Source: Cadophora sp. MPI-SDFR-AT-0126 (taxonomy: Eukaryota > Ascomycota > Leotiomycetes > Helotiales > Ploettnerulaceae). Taken from it: 64,000 bases of DNA. A program made the position numbers and the translations under genes. The DNA is taken from contig JAGMVK010000003.1 of the NCBI GenBank assembly GCA_020747065.1, forward strand, positions 620,001 to 684,000. Direction: 5' to 3'. Positions 61,481 through 64,000 of this stretch are shown in pieces (position 1 is the stretch's first letter; every line of letters starts with the position of its first letter). Below the pieces are notes generated by a model. It had not been told where the DNA came from. It worked only from the letters and a program-made list of their open reading frames with translations, and searched no databases.

Positions 61481-63737
61481 TTTTCATTTGTACTTCAAAT
61501 AAAAGAGATTATTCTAATAAATGCCCTAAAGATTTAAGGAAACCTAATAAAGCTTAACTAAAATTCAGTAAAGTCTAGTGAGAATTCCCTAAACTAACGT
61601 AAAGATCTAGTGTAAAGCCTAACGAAATCCTATAAACTAGCGCAAAGATCTAAGTAAATCCTTTGAAAATTCTATAAACTATCTTACGATCCTACTAAAT
61701 CCTACTTACTGGCTTATTATTAATCTTATAATATCTATAAAAACTTATAAGTTCCTTACGCTTTAATCCACTTAATCTACTTCTATTATTCTTATTATTA
61801 TCTCGGTATTTTAGTAACTTCTTTACTACCTATATAGACTCCTTTATAAACACATTATTATTATTACTCTTATCTAAAAGCTTTAAATCGTTTAACGTAA
61901 TGCGAAGCGCTGTGCGATATTTTTTGATTTCCTACTTAAGAATTAATAGTATAATTATAGAAATAGAATAAAGAATTCATAGAAGAAGACGTGTTTTAAT
62001 TAAGTGTATTAATTAAACGATAAGCTAGAGACAAGATGCGAGGTAGAGTAAAAGAGTAAGTATGGCTAAAAGCGCAGTTATAATAACAGCTACTAGTAAT
62101 AGTAATATTAGCGTAGTAGTAACTGCGATCTTCTTTCTTAGATATAATAGATCGCACGCACTTTAAGTATGGATTAGTAAACTCCTTTCCTACTTATATT
62201 ATTAGTATATATTAAAATAAGTGATTATATTAAGTATAAAAAGAATAAGCGTGAATTTACCTCGTTATCTTTTAACTAGAGATTTCGTACGCTTAGTAAT
62301 AATCTTAGGAATTGATTTAGTAAACTTGAAGGGAATAGGATCAGTATTATAAAAGGTTTCTAGTATAATAGTAGTGCGCTTCTTTTTAGCCTTACGCTTA
62401 AGTATAGGAGATAGATCTTCTTAGACCTAAAGACGATTAGATATATACTTAAGAAGTAATAGTAAAGGGCGCGCACGAGTAGGAAGGGTAATAATATTAC
62501 TATTATTAGAGCTAGAAAAATTAGTAAAATCATTGTTATTATCCTAAATAAAAGGATTATTATTATTATTATTGGAGTACTTGTTCTTACTAGACTACTT
62601 ATTCTAGCTGGAAGACTTATTCTAGGTAAAAGACTTATTCTGGCTAGATAGTACTATACTAAAACGCTTGGGGCTGGTAGAAATCTAATTAACTGATTTA
62701 ATATTAAATCCACTAGCAGATTATATATCAGAGGTATTATTATAAGAAGATAAAGATCTAGTAATAGGCTCAGGCTCGCTCTTATCTTTATTATTATCCT
62801 AAGTATATATTAGTATATAAGCTTTGAATAATCGTAATTAAAGATAAATATGAATATTTAAAAAAGAAATAAACTTACCTAGACTACTTCACGAGCCTAA
62901 CTTATATTACCTGAATTAGTAACCTACTCTCTTATACGATATGTGAGTTTAGTAACTCTATAATTGCAATTAATAAGAGATCGTAAAGGAGTTTTAGAAG
63001 GTATCTTAAAGTAGTTTAAGGCTATAGTAATCTTTTTATATAAATTTAAAGAAGAAAAACAAGAGGAAAGGTATAAGATGTAAAGGGCTACGTGGTATAT
63101 TAAAAGCTTAAAGGTTTAGAAATATAGAAAAATCTAGGGTTAATATACTCTAAGAAAGTGTACGATTACCTAGGAAATACGTAATCACTTATTAATATAC
63201 AGCTAATTAGAGCGCGCTATTATACGCTGTTTACTAATTCACTTCCGACCTTTAGTATACCTTTTCAAAAGATTACTGATTCACTTCGCCTCTACTAATT
63301 AATACTTGTCCTAATTTGGTTACCTATATTTAGTAATTACAGAGCCTTACTTAAATTCAATAATAACTACTTGTCTATACGCTTCTTAATTCATGTATAA
63401 TTATAAACTGAATCACTCTATATGATCTTTAGAATTAAATCCTTTATTATTCTTTTATTTATGTTCTTTAACTAAATTATTCTATATACACGTTCGTAAT
63501 ATAAGAACGTATTATACACTAGACTTATATGATCTTTATTTACTTATTTAATTACAATATATTTATTTATACTTTCCTTTGTAACCTAGGCATGTATATT
63601 ATAAACGTATATTTGTGATCGTTATACTTATCTAGGGGGTATATATATATATATAGGGTACTCGCTACTTTAGACTTAATCTTTATTTATGTAAATTTAA
63701 TAATAAGACTCTTGGATTCGAGCTTACTATAAGGGTG
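61481..63737. other. Element D 3' non-coding region
   Basis: 2.25 kb of AT-rich DNA between the RNase H remnant and the 3' LTR. Short direct repeats built on AAAGATCTA.GTAAA and CCT...AAA occur at 61530-61690. No frame is supported on either strand. Confidence 0.45.
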
Positions 63738-63932
63738 TGTCGAACGCGTTCTATTAGAAGTTACATCTGGTCTAGTGTATACTTAGTAAGTATACTATAT
63801 ATATATAACATGCTCTCAAGCCCTTCCTTAAGGAGGTAACGCTCTTTTAAATATATCTTTTCATATCACACTTTTACCTTAATTAGGAGATCTCGTCTCT
63901 TTAACCCAGCCTGCTCGCACTACTGCACGACA
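63738..63932 (+). repeat. Element D 3' LTR
   Basis: 195 bp starting TGTCGAACGCG and ending CACGACA, followed by the GATAA duplication. It keeps the canonical TG...CA ends that the 5' copy lost. Confidence 0.9.
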
Positions 63933-63937
63933 GATAA

Positions 63938-64000
63938 GTATTAAGGCTCTAAGTAAAAGCGGACTAAACTAGTAATTAATTTCTATACTAAAACTTATTA
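63938..64000 (-). mobile_element. Element E gag continuation, runs off window
   Basis: On the minus strand this joins to 55498 in one frame across D (FYLEP...YLSKTNIF), confirming that E is D's host and extends beyond the right edge. Confidence 0.6.

Larger units (their letters stand above)
55499..63932 (+). mobile_element. Element D: RIP-mutated Ty1/copia with both LTRs
   Basis: 8,434 bp with 195-bp LTRs and a perfect 5-bp duplication GATAA (55494-55498 and 63933-63937), inserted in element E's gag; removal rejoins that frame. Gag-like fossil at about 55800-57600. Integrase at about 57790-58800, with NYSWLLVLK then YDKVFKYIKN and, near 58470, VSIYLYNRCLNRT. Basic/Ser/Pro linker at about 58900-59700. 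Reverse transcriptase at about 59990-60700 with YVDNI at about 60450. RNase H-type tail to about 61480. A 96-codon stop-free remnant (59991-60281) is part of the RT. Stops are fewer than in A and B, suggesting milder RIP. Confidence 0.85.

Noticed and set aside
18827..64000. AT-rich block as centromere or telomere
   Set aside because: No telomeric repeat. Composition is explained by RIP of identifiable LTR elements. A centromere cannot be excluded but has no positive evidence.
1..64000. CRISPR arrays, rRNA or tRNA genes, secondary-metabolite cluster
   Set aside because: No regularly spaced repeats, no rRNA-like sequence, no cloverleaf I could defend, and no polyketide or peptide synthase domains.

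Overview
The window comes from a filamentous ascomycete (Pezizomycotina; a Leotiomycete would fit, but the sequence does not fix the class). The evidence is short GT-AG introns of about 50-65 nt, DUF6590-type proteins known from such fungi, Ty1/copia and Ty3/gypsy LTR retrotransposons, and long tracts almost free of CA and TG dinucleotides but full of TA. That last feature is the mark of repeat-induced point mutation (RIP, C to T mainly at CpA).

Positions 1-16,236 are ordinary-composition genic DNA. A two-gene unit occurs twice: a minus-strand coiled-coil protein (915-2321; 7388-9403) and a divergently oriented plus-strand DUF6590 gene (3215-4676; 9957-11497). A third DUF6590 copy (13494-16236) keeps all its splice sites but has two in-frame nonsense codons. 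Between 16.6 and 18.8 kb lies a broken gene of another fungal family. The rest of 1-16 kb shows no supportable genes.

Positions 18.8-64 kb are a retrotransposon graveyard with one live-looking resident. Element A (Ty1/copia, LTRs 19951-20165 and 51198-51416) is RIP-mutated and split inside its reverse transcriptase by element B (Ty3/gypsy, LTRs 24330-24514 and 47985-48168; duplication ACTAT). B is also RIP-mutated and is split inside its integrase by element C (Ty3/gypsy, 29952-41915; duplication ATAG). Removing each insert with one copy of its target-site duplication restores the host element's reading frame, so the order A, then B, then C is firm. C is the opposite of its hosts: its 276-bp LTRs are identical, its Gag-protease and Pol frames are open, and its base composition is normal. 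It therefore arrived after the last RIP episode, or has escaped RIP.

Right of A, a minus-strand Ty3/gypsy relic (E, 51417 to the window end) is split in its gag by a second Ty1/copia element (D, 55499-63932, duplication GATAA). D's two 195-bp LTRs differ only by transitions.

Nothing resembles a bacterial system, CRISPR array, rRNA gene or recognisable tRNA gene. The points most worth follow-up are the unmutated element C, the extra fossil coding tracts carried by element B, the duplicated coiled-coil/DUF6590 unit, and the nonsense-disabled third DUF6590 gene near the edge of the RIP island.
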